Positions 1 through 4,456 are shown, counted from the first letter of the stretch. The stretch: DNA of 5,640 nucleotides from Pelotomaculum sp. UBA3103 (GCA_002365855.1 DFAP01000026.1:1-5640), one strand, 5' to 3'. Notes: generated by a model from the letters alone, not told the origin. Numbers and translations are program-made.

Positions 1-16
1 CCATGCGTGGCACACC

Positions 17-54
17 AAAAAAGCGCCACCCCCGCATGGGCATGGCGCTTTTTT
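17..54. terminator. Bidirectional rho-independent terminator
   Basis: A perfect 12-bp inverted repeat (AAAAAAGCGCCA at 17–28, TGGCGCTTTTTT at 43–54) surrounds a 14-nt loop, in which CCC-GCAT-GGG can pair further. It has a T run on the right and an A run on the left, so it can terminate transcription from either side. It lies 2 nt beyond the stop codon of the minus-strand 62-aa gene, so it most likely ends the ytrH–ytrI–62-aa transcript; a plus-strand gene left of the window could share it. Confidence 0.85.
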
Positions 55-56
55 CT

Positions 57-245
57 TTATTCCGTTTTTCCGGGCTCATCCTCGTACTCGTCATTCTTCA
101 CGTAAACGGCCCCGTGGCCGTGGTACTTGGGCGGGAGATTTTGAAGGGTCATCTTTTCCACTTTAAAAGGCGGCGGATAATATGAGCTCAGTGGCTCGTG
201 TATTTTACTTTCCCCATCCGGTTCTTTATTATCGTTTTTCGGCAT
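57..245 (-). CDS. 62-aa hypothetical protein downstream of ytrHI
   Basis: I do not recognise this protein. The ATG at 245 is chosen over the in-frame GTG at 251 because AGGAGG lies 7 nt before the ATG but only 1 nt before the GTG. The product is very hydrophilic and charged at both ends (Lys/Glu/Asp-rich), has a Tyr-Tyr-Pro-Pro-Pro segment near residues 22–26 and a Tyr-His-Gly-His-Gly motif near residues 41–45, and has no signal peptide or membrane segment. It lies 79 nt after the ytrI-like gene on the same strand and is followed at once by a strong terminator, so it is probably the last gene of that operon. A link to sporulation rests on position alone. The strong ribosome binding site and tight terminator argue that it is a real gene. 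Confidence 0.6.
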   Translation of the reverse strand: MPKNDNKEPDGESKIHEPLSSYYPPPFKVEKMTLQNLPPKYHGHGAVYVKNDEYEDEPGKTE

Positions 246-324
246 TCCCACACCTCCTTGAGCATAGGTTGCCGCCGTTTTGAAGCTTTATTCTTCCTGC
301 GCGTCTCACGCATAGCTAATTTTA

Positions 325-864
325 TTAAATTACCCTTCCCTGCACCGGAACAACAAGCCCGGCGCCGCTTTCCGGCCGCACCACCGGCCTGTCCGGCTTT
401 TCTTTCTCCGCCTCCACGTATACAGCCAGGCCGGCGCCCAGGACGATCAGTTTTACTTTTAACCTGTAGCGGTCTTTTTCGACGTCAAATACCCTGCCGT
501 CGATAATCTCGGGAACCAGGAGGTGGTTAAGCTTTTTTACCTCCTGCCCCTTGACCGGCTCCAGGCACTGCCGCACCTGCCTGTCCAGGGCTAGGACCAC
601 AGCGTTCTTCTCCAAAGCGGACATGTTCTCCTCAGAGAGGATGACATGCGGCTCAATACTGGAGACTACCTCCTTGTCCCTCTCGCCCATACTTTTTTTT
701 AAGTGGTCCAGCTCATCGCCGCACAGCTCCAGCTGTTGGCCCATTGACTCATTTTCCAGGGTGATCCTGTCCACCGTGCCGCCAAGGTGCAATGTGACCA
801 GGACGCCTCCCACAATGATGCCGATAACGAAAACTGCAGCCAGGCGGGCCGCCGTTTTTTTCAT
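325..864 (-). CDS. ytrI: YtrI-like membrane-anchored sporulation protein
   Basis: The 179-aa product has one N-terminal membrane segment (about residues 7–27, Gly/Val/Ile-rich after a Lys-Lys-Thr start), a heptad-like charged region (about 31–65) that looks like a short coiled coil, and a mixed alpha/beta C-terminal part (about 70–155). It ends in a Pro/Glu/Lys-rich tail. Its ATG overlaps the stop of the YtrH gene (ATGA), which indicates translational coupling, and AGGTGG sits 6 nt upstream. In Bacillus subtilis ytrH and ytrI are neighbouring sporulation genes. The name rests mainly on that gene order plus matching size and topology; I see no diagnostic motif. The bulk of the protein would face one side of the membrane. 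It could instead be an unrelated bitopic protein co-transcribed with ytrH. Confidence 0.62.
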   Translation of the reverse strand: MKKTAARLAAVFVIGIIVGGVLVTLHLGGTVDRITLENESMGQQLELCGDELDHLKKSMGERDKEVVSSIEPHVILSEENMSALEKNAVVLALDRQVRQCLEPVKGQEVKKLNHLLVPEIIDGRVFDVEKDRYRLKVKLIVLGAGLAVYVEAEKEKPDRPVVRPESGAGLVVPVQGRVI

Positions 865-1184
865 CCCTCGCCACCTGCCGCCGCCTGGATGATCAGGTGT
901 CCCAGGTGAGTCCCGGCCGTGGAGCTGATGATGTAAAAAACCTGCTTGAAAACCGCCATGATTTCACCTTTTAATATCCCCGACTCCAGTATCTCTATGG
1001 TCGAGAAGGTCCCACCGATGGCCGCCACAACAGCCCAGATCCTGATCTCCCTGGACAGCCTTTGCATGGTCGCAAGGGGCGGCTCCTGCACCACCACCGC
1101 CGCCAGTGTGCCGACCAGCACACCCCCAAGCATCAAGCCGAAAGCGGTAAAAAATATCAGCACAAGCTTTTTTTCGAAAGGCAC
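861..1184 (-). CDS. ytrH: YtrH family sporulation membrane protein
   Basis: The 107-aa hydrophobic protein has membrane segments at about residues 8–32, 48–64 and 80–102. The Glu-Pro-Pro-Leu stretch (34–37) and the Ile-Trp-Ala-Val-Val-Ala-Ala-Ile-Gly-Gly-Thr-Phe stretch (49–60) match what I recall of the YtrH family, small membrane proteins of the mother-cell (SigE) sporulation programme. Length is normal for the family. The GTG start is supported by GGGAGGG 7 nt upstream. It overlaps the downstream ytrI-like gene by 4 nt. B. subtilis ytrH lies near dnaE; here the upstream side holds a toxin–antitoxin operon, so any dnaE would be outside the window. The molecular role of YtrH is not known in detail. 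Confidence 0.85.
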   Translation of the reverse strand: MPFEKKLVLIFFTAFGLMLGGVLVGTLAAVVVQEPPLATMQRLSREIRIWAVVAAIGGTFSTIEILESGILKGEIMAVFKQVFYIISSTAGTHLGHLIIQAAAGGEG

Positions 1185-1257
1185 GTTCCTACCCTCCCTG
1201 CTTATCCTATACCTCCTTCTATACTTATTAGCAAAAAATAACAGTTAGTACCTAAAT
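1185..1257 (-). promoter_or_regulatory. Upstream region of ytrH, with an extra Shine–Dalgarno-like element
   Basis: This short AT-rich gap between the toxin terminator and the ytrH GTG must hold the ytrH promoter if there is no read-through. No convincing sigma-A promoter is present. The stretch GTATAGAA (about 1218–1225, minus strand) resembles a degenerate SigE -10 box but lacks a clear partner. Besides the ribosome binding site used by ytrH (GGGAGGG), a perfect AAGGAGGT lies at 1211–1218 with no start codon at usable spacing. Confidence 0.35.
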
Positions 1258-1288
1258 AAAAAACCTGCTCTTTCAAGCAGGAAGTTTT
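1258..1288 (-). terminator. Rho-independent terminator of the PIN toxin operon
   Basis: Read on the minus strand, CCTGCT-TGAAAG-AGCAGG forms a 6-bp stem with a 6-nt loop, followed by TTTTTTATTT. It starts about 10 nt past the PIN-domain gene stop, so it insulates ytrH from the toxin operon. Confidence 0.8.
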
Positions 1289-1298
1289 CAATATATTA

Positions 1299-1733
1299 TT
1301 ATTCTTTAATTACAAATCTTTCAAAAAAATCTCCCGGTGAGCAGACTACAAAATTAAATTTTCCGGTCCAATCAGCAGCTAAGAAGTGCCTGTCAAGACT
1401 CAATAACCACTCCGCTTTTGAAGACACGGCCGCAGCCATAATAACAGCATCCTTTTCATTTATGAATTTTTTTGCATACTCTATATCTTTATCAGAACCA
1501 TCAGCTATCTTAAAGGGCAGGGTCTTAAACAAGGTATAAAAAAGGGCTTCGCAGTCCGGCAGCTTTTTGCGCACATTACGCAGTACTTCACTAACAACAT
1601 CTTCTGAAATATATGGGGTTATTATACCCATCTCGGCCAGGGCCAGTATTTTATGAGACCCGCCTGTCTTTGAAGCCAGCCCGGCTATAACCACGCTGCT
1701 GTCAAGAAATACTCTAGTCCGCCTCATATTCAT
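1299..1733 (-). CDS. PIN-domain toxin (putative TA toxin component, PIN family)
   Basis: The 144-aa product is a PIN-domain protein, a family of Mg2+/Mn2+-dependent ribonucleases usually acting as toxins in VapBC-type systems. The expected acidic metal-binding residues are all visible: Asp11 in Phe-Leu-Asp-Ser-Ser, Glu49 in Val-Val-Ser-Glu-Val-Leu, Asp95 in Lys-Asp-Ala-Val-Ile, and Asp114 in Ser-Leu-Asp-Arg-His. Length is typical and the active site looks intact. The start overlaps the end of the antitoxin gene by 20 nt; ATGs at 1733 and 1727 are both possible, and the first is preferred because GGAAGG lies 5 nt upstream. Translational coupling to the antitoxin is expected. The Leu-Leu-Ser-Leu-Asp-Arg-His region fits the group annotated as 'putative toxin-antitoxin system toxin component, PIN family'. 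The RNA target cannot be read from sequence. Confidence 0.88.
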   Translation of the reverse strand: MNMRRTRVFLDSSVVIAGLASKTGGSHKILALAEMGIITPYISEDVVSEVLRNVRKKLPDCEALFYTLFKTLPFKIADGSDKDIEYAKKFINEKDAVIMAAAVSSKAEWLLSLDRHFLAADWTGKFNFVVCSPGDFFERFVIKE

Positions 1734-2007
1734 GGCTGCCTTCCCTTAGTTCAGCTAAAAGCTCTTGTAAATCAATATTTTTTTTAGCCATCTCCTTGCC
1801 GATAGAATTAGCAAGCTCTCTGACGACCATTTTTTCCGGAGTTGCCACAATCGCATTGCCAACCTGAAAAAGTTCCAAAATTGTATCTTCTTGTATTCCC
1901 ATTCGCTCTCTTATTTCCGCCGGAATGGTAAACTGCCCTTTGCCCCAAACACGTACTCTTTTAATTCCTGAATATTTAGCAGACCTTCCAGTTATAATTT
2001 CTGACAT
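1714..2007 (-). CDS. AbrB/MazE-type antitoxin (SpoVT-AbrB domain)
   Basis: This 97-aa protein has a SpoVT/AbrB swapped-hairpin DNA-binding domain at about residues 18–60. It carries the diagnostic Gly-Gln-Phe-Thr-Ile-Pro-Ala-Glu-Ile-Arg pattern (24–33), then Met-Gly-Ile and a beta strand rich in Leu/Phe. The charged C-terminal helix (about 61–92) would be the part that wraps and inhibits the toxin. It is the first gene of a two-gene operon with the PIN toxin, the normal order for such modules. ATG at 2007 follows AAGGCGG at 9-nt spacing. The dimer probably binds its own promoter and represses it, more strongly with toxin bound; an AT palindrome over the -10 box is a candidate site. Base composition is more AT-rich than the ytrHI genes, consistent with horizontal gain. 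Confidence 0.88.
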   Translation of the reverse strand: MSEIITGRSAKYSGIKRVRVWGKGQFTIPAEIRERMGIQEDTILELFQVGNAIVATPEKMVVRELANSIGKEMAKKNIDLQELLAELREGSHEYEAD

Positions 2008-2031
2008 TCTGAATAACCGCCTTTCAGACTT

Positions 2032-2043
2032 TATTATATAATA
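2032..2043. promoter_or_regulatory. AT palindrome over the -10 box, candidate antitoxin operator
   Basis: TATTATATAATA is a perfect 12-bp palindrome covering the -10 element of the antitoxin promoter. AbrB-type antitoxins commonly autoregulate from such sites. A second inverted repeat, ATCAATT (2062–2068) with AATTGAT (2080–2086), covers the -35 box and may be a further site. Operator function is inferred from position only, and AT-rich palindromes arise easily by chance. Confidence 0.35.
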
Positions 2044-2066
2044 TATCGGTTTCAGAAGAAAATCAA
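2038..2066 (-). promoter_or_regulatory. Sigma-A-like promoter of the AbrB–PIN operon
   Basis: On the minus strand, TTGATT (2066–2061) and TATTAT (2043–2038) are separated by 17 bp. They lie about 30–60 nt upstream of the antitoxin ATG. Confidence 0.6.
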
Positions 2067-2101
2067 TTTTTTTCTATCCAATTGATGAAAATAAGATATT
2101 A

Positions 2102-2205
2102 CCTATATTAGTTGGTATAGGCGTATTTTAGCACCATCTGGAATTTATTGCATAATTTGGATTATACCGGTGTCTAAATAAATATCTTTAACAGGGGGTA
2201 TTTTT
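2102..2205 (+). promoter_or_regulatory. Upstream region and possible promoter of the SOD gene
   Basis: A weak sigma-A match, TTGGAT (2157–2162), 16 bp, TAAATA (2179–2184), sits just upstream of the ribosome binding site GGGGG (2194–2198). Further upstream is an inverted repeat CCTATA (2102–2107) / TATAGG (2116–2121) with an 8-nt spacer, which could be a regulator site. I see no clear PerR or Fur box. Confidence 0.35.
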
Positions 2206-2877
2206 TTGAACACAGTTAACCTCTGGACAATACCGGCGGTTCCGCCGGGCGGGCACCAGCTCCCTCCGCTGCCTTATCCATATAACGCCCTGGAGCCGGT
2301 AATCAGCGCCCGTGCGCTGCAGATCCACCACGACCGCCACCACAGGTCTTACGTAGAAGGGCTGAATAAAGCAGAGCTGGAGTTGGTTGAAGCCAGGCGC
2401 AAGGGAGATTTCAGCCTGGTCAAACACTGGGAGCGCGAACTGGCCTTCCACGGCTCCGGGCACATATTGCACAGCATCTTTTGGACAGTGATGACGACTC
2501 CCGGAGGCGGACACGAGCCCGGCCCGCAAACCAGGGCGCAGGTAGAGGCCTACTTTGGCAGCATACCCGCTTTTGTGGCGCAGTTCAGCGCCGCCGCCGT
2601 CAAGGTAGAGGCCTCCAGCTGGGCAGTGCTGGTCTGGAACCCGGCCTGGCGGCGCCTCGAAATACTGGCCGCTGAAAACCACCAGAACATGACCCAGTGG
2701 AGCAGCATTCCCATCCTGGTGCTGGATGTCTGGGAGCACGCTTATTACCTGGACTACCAAAACCGGCGCGAGGACTTTGTCAGGGCCTGGTGGCGGCTGG
2801 TCAACTGGGCTGAAGTGGAGAAAAGGCTGCTCCTGGCCATGAAGGCACAGGTGCCGCTGACCCAGGCGTCATTTTAG
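2206..2877 (+). CDS. sodA: Fe/Mn-family superoxide dismutase
   Basis: This 223-aa enzyme converts superoxide to oxygen and hydrogen peroxide. All four metal ligands are visible by alignment to E. coli SodA: His41 (first His of His-His-Asp-Arg-His-His), His89 (before Ser-Ile-Phe-Trp), Asp174 and His178 (Asp-Val-Trp-Glu-His-Ala-Tyr-Tyr). The gateway Tyr is Tyr49. The outer-sphere Gln of Mn enzymes (Asn-Gln-Asp) is replaced by Asn158-His159-Gln160; His at this site is known from M. tuberculosis Fe-SOD, so metal choice should not be assumed. The usual Gly-Ser-Gly-Trp is Ala-Ser-Ser-Trp (137–140). An N-terminal extension of about 18 residues rich in Pro/Gly precedes the family core, and no signal peptide is seen, so it is probably cytoplasmic. 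The TTG start fits the GGGGG ribosome binding site at 7-nt spacing. It appears monocistronic. Confidence 0.93.
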   Translation: MNTVNLWTIPAVPPGGHQLPPLPYPYNALEPVISARALQIHHDRHHRSYVEGLNKAELELVEARRKGDFSLVKHWERELAFHGSGHILHSIFWTVMTTPGGGHEPGPQTRAQVEAYFGSIPAFVAQFSAAAVKVEASSWAVLVWNPAWRRLEILAAENHQNMTQWSSIPILVLDVWEHAYYLDYQNRREDFVRAWWRLVNWAEVEKRLLLAMKAQVPLTQASF

Positions 2878-2892
2878 AATGATTTTGAAACA

Positions 2893-2926
2893 ACAACTTC
2901 ATCAATATAAGAGTTGTAATTTTTTT
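2893..2926 (+). terminator. Probable terminator of the SOD gene
   Basis: ACAACT (2893–2898) pairs with AGTTGT (2912–2917) over a 13-nt loop and is followed by AA and seven T. The stem is short and AT-rich, so termination may be partial. It lies 15 nt after the SOD stop codon. Confidence 0.5.
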
Positions 2927-3024
2927 CTGACAAGGCAGTTTTCGTAAAACCAGTGTCGCCGGGATGATTCGCGCCGCATAAGGGCACTATATAAAAAATC
3001 ATACCGGTGAAAGGGGTTCGGACG

Positions 3025-3246
3025 TTGAAAAACAACCAGGTCAACCAGAACAACAAAAACCCCGAAGAGAAATGGGTGCCCTGCCTTTCCGAAGACTTCT
3101 GCGTAGATTTTGGCAACGTGATACCCGGTGACAGGAAAAATCTTAATGAAGACAGCGCACCGAACGAAGATATGCTCAATGGTTTTTTTTACCCTGACAT
3201 CCACAGGCTCCTTGAAGAAGATAGTCCACCTGATCCTCAAAAGTGA
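3025..3246 (+). CDS. 73-aa hypothetical acidic protein
   Basis: I do not recognise this protein. TTG at 3025 is chosen because AAAGGGG lies 8 nt before it; an in-frame GTG at 3007 has no ribosome binding site. The product starts with an Asn/Gln/Lys-rich stretch (residues 2–12), then has Trp17-Val-Pro-Cys20 and Phe25-Cys26, then an acidic Asn/Asp/Glu region, and ends in Pro-Pro-Asp-Pro-Gln-Lys. There is no membrane segment or signal peptide. The two cysteines (20 and 26) are too few for a zinc site within a monomer. A terminator follows 32 nt after the stop. It may be co-transcribed with the SOD gene past the weak terminator or have its own promoter (TATAAA near 2990 with no good -35). The reading frame could be fortuitous; the spaced ribosome binding site and following terminator support it. 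Confidence 0.5.
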   Translation: MKNNQVNQNNKNPEEKWVPCLSEDFCVDFGNVIPGDRKNLNEDSAPNEDMLNGFFYPDIHRLLEEDSPPDPQK

Positions 3247-3266
3247 ATCAGGGTGAATCAGGGTGA
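3244..3266 (+). repeat. 10-bp tandem duplication at a gene end
   Basis: TGAATCAGGG occurs twice in tandem (3244–3253, 3254–3263), followed by TGA. The first TGA is the stop of the 73-aa gene. It is most simply a slippage duplication. Confidence 0.7.
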
Positions 3267-3276
3267 CGCACCTCTT

Positions 3277-3310
3277 GGGTTCGCCGGTTTTGAGCCGGCG
3301 GGCTTGTTTT
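3277..3310 (+). terminator. Terminator, left copy of a repeated 28-bp unit
   Basis: CGCCGG (3282–3287) pairs with CCGGCG (3295–3300) over the loop TTTTGAG, and G·U pairs extend the stem through GGGTT/GGCTT on the plus-strand RNA only. The tail is CTTGTTTT. It follows the 73-aa gene. Bases 3282–3309 are identical to 4132–4159, downstream of hicB. Confidence 0.75.
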
Positions 3311-3324
3311 ATATTTCAAAATAC

Positions 3325-3353
3325 TTGACGCCATATTTAATGTCACATATAAT
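3325..3353 (+). promoter_or_regulatory. Near-consensus sigma-A promoter of hicAB
   Basis: TTGACG (3325–3330) and TATAAT (3348–3353) are separated by 17 bp, about 20 nt upstream of the hicA start. This is among the strongest promoter matches in the window and should be highly active unless repressed, as expected for an autoregulated toxin–antitoxin operon. Confidence 0.85.
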
Positions 3354-3363
3354 GTCATTGTGA
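3339..3363. promoter_or_regulatory. Repeats around the hicAB -10 box, candidate HicB operator
   Basis: AATGTCA occurs twice in direct orientation, 12 bp apart (3339–3345 and 3351–3357), on both sides of the TATAAT box. An overlapping inverted repeat, TCACA (3343–3347) / TGTGA (3359–3363), reaches the ribosome binding site. HicB proteins with a ribbon-helix-helix tail repress their own promoters by binding such repeats. The assignment is positional. Confidence 0.45.
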
Positions 3364-3373
3364 GGTGAAGTTA

Positions 3374-3607
3374 ATGACGCAAAGACAAAAAATAATCGAG
3401 AAGCTAAAAACAGCAAAGTGCGCCGACTTTAAAGATATTGACTCACTACTTAAGCAACTGGGATTTACTGCCCGTTGCGAAGGCAGCCACTACACCTACA
3501 CCAAAGCGCCGGATTATATCATCGGTATTGTAAGGAGAAGTGGTAAACCTGTAAAACGAGTCTACCTGGAAAACTTAAAAGACCTGCTGGAACGGATGGG
3601 ATTATAG
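3374..3607 (+). CDS. hicA: HicA family toxin (mRNA interferase)
   Basis: The 77-aa product matches the small HicA toxin family, a double-stranded-RNA-binding-like fold that cleaves mRNA. It shows Leu-Leu-Lys-Gln-Leu-Gly-Phe (25–31) before the catalytic motif Gly37-Ser38-His39, a beta-strand region around Tyr49–Arg54, a Lys/Arg-rich segment, and a final helix ending Leu-Glu-Arg-Met-Gly-Leu. The catalytic His39 is present, so the toxin is probably active. ATG at 3374 is chosen over the in-frame GTG at 3365 because the GAGGTGA ribosome binding site (3362–3368) overlaps that GTG and sits correctly spaced before the ATG. It precedes hicB on the same strand, the usual hicA–hicB order. The family assignment is from pattern recognition; the Gly-Ser-His and partner gene together make it strong. 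Confidence 0.87.
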   Translation: MTQRQKIIEKLKTAKCADFKDIDSLLKQLGFTARCEGSHYTYTKAPDYIIGIVRRSGKPVKRVYLENLKDLLERMGL

Positions 3608-3676
3608 AATTTTGTACATATCCTTTAAATAAATATCCAGTTGTTTTGTCGATACTAAGAGTAGGAGTGATTTTAA

Positions 3677-4057
3677 ATGAGTAAAGTAACAGTTACCAAA
3701 GATTTGGATTATTACCTCAGCCTTAATTTCACATTAACTATAAGGCCGGATGCAGATGATGGTGGCTTTATTGCTGAATTCCCCGATTTACAGTATTGTT
3801 TAGGTACTGGCGATACTATTGAAGAGGCGATTAATGATGCTATGATTGCTAAGAGAGAATGGATTAAAGCTTCTTTTGAGGATGGTATAAAAATACCTGA
3901 ACCGATGACAGAAGAACACAATGGCCGTATATCTCTTAGAATTCCAAAAAGCCTTCATAGAAAAATAAATGAGATTGCTAAAAGGGAAGGTGTTAGCGCT
4001 AACCAATTTCTATCCAGCCTGATTAGTATGGGCATAGGGAAAAAATCTATTTTCTAA
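3677..4057 (+). CDS. hicB: HicB family antitoxin with RHH DNA-binding tail
   Basis: The 126-aa product has the HicB partial-RNase-H-like fold at about residues 15–75. Marks are Asp28-Gly-Gly-Phe-Ile-Ala-Glu-Phe-Pro-Asp-Leu and Gly-Thr-Gly-Asp-Thr-Ile-Glu-Glu-Ala (43–51), the core signature of this family. Residues about 83–118 (Ile-Ser-Leu-Arg-Ile-Pro-Lys-Ser-Leu-His, then a helix and Ser-Ala-Asn-Gln-Phe-Leu) form an Arc/MetJ-type ribbon-helix-helix domain for operator binding. It neutralises HicA and represses the operon. ATG at 3677 follows AGGAGTG at 7-nt spacing. The 69-nt gap after hicA is larger than in many such pairs and contains ATATCC twice (3618, 3633), so separate antitoxin expression is possible, though no clear promoter is seen there. 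Confidence 0.92.
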   Translation: MSKVTVTKDLDYYLSLNFTLTIRPDADDGGFIAEFPDLQYCLGTGDTIEEAINDAMIAKREWIKASFEDGIKIPEPMTEEHNGRISLRIPKSLHRKINEIAKREGVSANQFLSSLISMGIGKKSIF

Positions 4058-4093
4058 GTTTCTGCCGCGAATACAGGGCGCATGAAGAAGCAA

Positions 4094-4106
4094 AGGGAAC
4101 GTCCCT
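4094..4106. repeat. AGGGAACGTCCCT short palindrome
   Basis: AGGGA and TCCCT pair over ACG. The core GGAACGTCCC recurs in the same orientation at 4394–4403, on the other side of yvrJ. It may be a trace of a small palindromic (REP-like) element; nothing beyond the core is conserved. Confidence 0.4.
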
Positions 4107-4126
4107 CATATGCCGTGCACACTTAG

Positions 4127-4160
4127 AGGCCCGCCGGTTTTGAGCCGGCGGGCTTGTTTG
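4127..4160 (+). terminator. Terminator after hicB, right copy of the repeated unit
   Basis: GCCCGCCGG (4129–4137) pairs with CCGGCGGGC (4145–4153) over the loop TTTTGAG, then CTTGTTTGTT follows. The pattern fits a plus-strand terminator, 70 nt past hicB. On the minus strand, downstream of yvrJ, it forms the same hairpin without a T tract. Bases 4132–4159 equal 3282–3309. Confidence 0.7.
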
Positions 4161-4187
4161 TTACAGGACATGATTGAACTGTTTCAG

Positions 4188-4349
4188 CTACCTTTCCACT
4201 TCCTGCCGCCGCTCGCCCGCTACCGCTTCGGCCAACCTGGCAATGCTGGCGTTCAAAGAATCCAGCTTGCCCTCGATGCGCACCAGCAGGTACGCGGCTA
4301 CGGCTATGGGAAAACCAACATTGCCCACCGCCTGCAGGATAGATTCCAG
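4188..4349 (-). CDS. YvrJ family protein (CTG start)
   Basis: The 53-aa product begins Glu-Ser-Ile-Leu-Gln-Ala after the initiator, then Val-Gly-Asn-Val-Gly-Phe-Pro-Ile-Ala-Val (8–17), the hallmark of the YvrJ family. One membrane helix (about 8–24) is followed by Leu-Val-Arg-Ile-Glu-Gly-Lys-Leu-Asp and an amphipathic helix (about 25–50). There is no ATG, GTG or TTG in a suitable place: TAG lies directly before the CTG, and AAAGGGTGA sits about 5 nt before that CTG. The CTG start also gives the usual family N-terminus length. An alternative is a nonsense mutation in a gene that once began at the GTG two codons earlier, but that GTG would have no spaced ribosome binding site. It is the third gene after DUF1659 and DUF2922 on the same strand. 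Holin-like topology is sometimes noted for such proteins; function is unknown. Confidence 0.78.
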   Translation of the reverse strand: MESILQAVGNVGFPIAVAAYLLVRIEGKLDSLNASIARLAEAVAGERRQEVER

Positions 4350-4381
4350 CTATATCACCCTTTCTGTTTAGAGGAGACACA

Positions 4382-4395
4382 CCTTCTGCCGAAGG
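4382..4395 (-). repeat. Short hairpin in the yvrJ leader
   Basis: CCTTC and GAAGG pair over TGCC (plus-strand reading) and adjoin the GGAACGTCC motif at 4394–4402. It lies about 35–50 nt upstream of the yvrJ start. There is no T tract. Confidence 0.45.
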
Positions 4396-4430
4396 AACGT
4401 CCCCCCGAGAATATGATATTCCCAGTCGAT

Positions 4431-4456
4431 GCGGCGGGGGGTACGCCCCCCGCCGC
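4431..4456 (-). promoter_or_regulatory. 11-bp all-GC hairpin between DUF2922 and yvrJ
   Basis: GCGGCGGGGGG (4431–4441) and CCCCCCGCCGC (4446–4456) pair perfectly over a 4-nt loop (TACG on plus, CGTA on minus). No T run follows on either strand, so it is not a classical terminator. A second stem, CGCCCG/CGGGCG (4468–4473, 4480–4485), overlaps the DUF2922 stop codon. Likely roles are mRNA stabilisation, processing, or polymerase pausing that sets yvrJ expression below its upstream genes. Confidence 0.6.

Noticed and set aside
3..506. Plus-strand open frames at 3–185 and 198–506
   Set aside because: They overlap the bidirectional terminator and the antisense of the 62-aa and ytrI-like genes; translations are Arg/Phe-rich with no recognisable domain.
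551..1248. Plus-strand frames opposite ytrI and ytrH (551–892, 946–1248)
   Set aside because: They are antisense shadows of the minus-strand sporulation genes, with Ser/Thr-rich translations and no ribosome sites.
2188..2760. 190-codon open frame on the minus strand opposite the SOD gene
   Set aside because: It lies wholly antisense to a clear SOD gene, lacks family motifs, and reflects GC-rich codon bias on the other strand.
2874..3240. Minus-strand frames opposite the 73-aa gene (2874–3179, 2902–3240)
   Set aside because: Phe/Val-rich translations with no clear ribosome site. They cross the candidate SOD terminator; the plus frame has the better ribosome site, though neither is certain.
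3244..3266. CRISPR-like or iteron-like repeat
   Set aside because: There are only two 10-bp tandem units and no spacers or further copies; simple slippage explains it.
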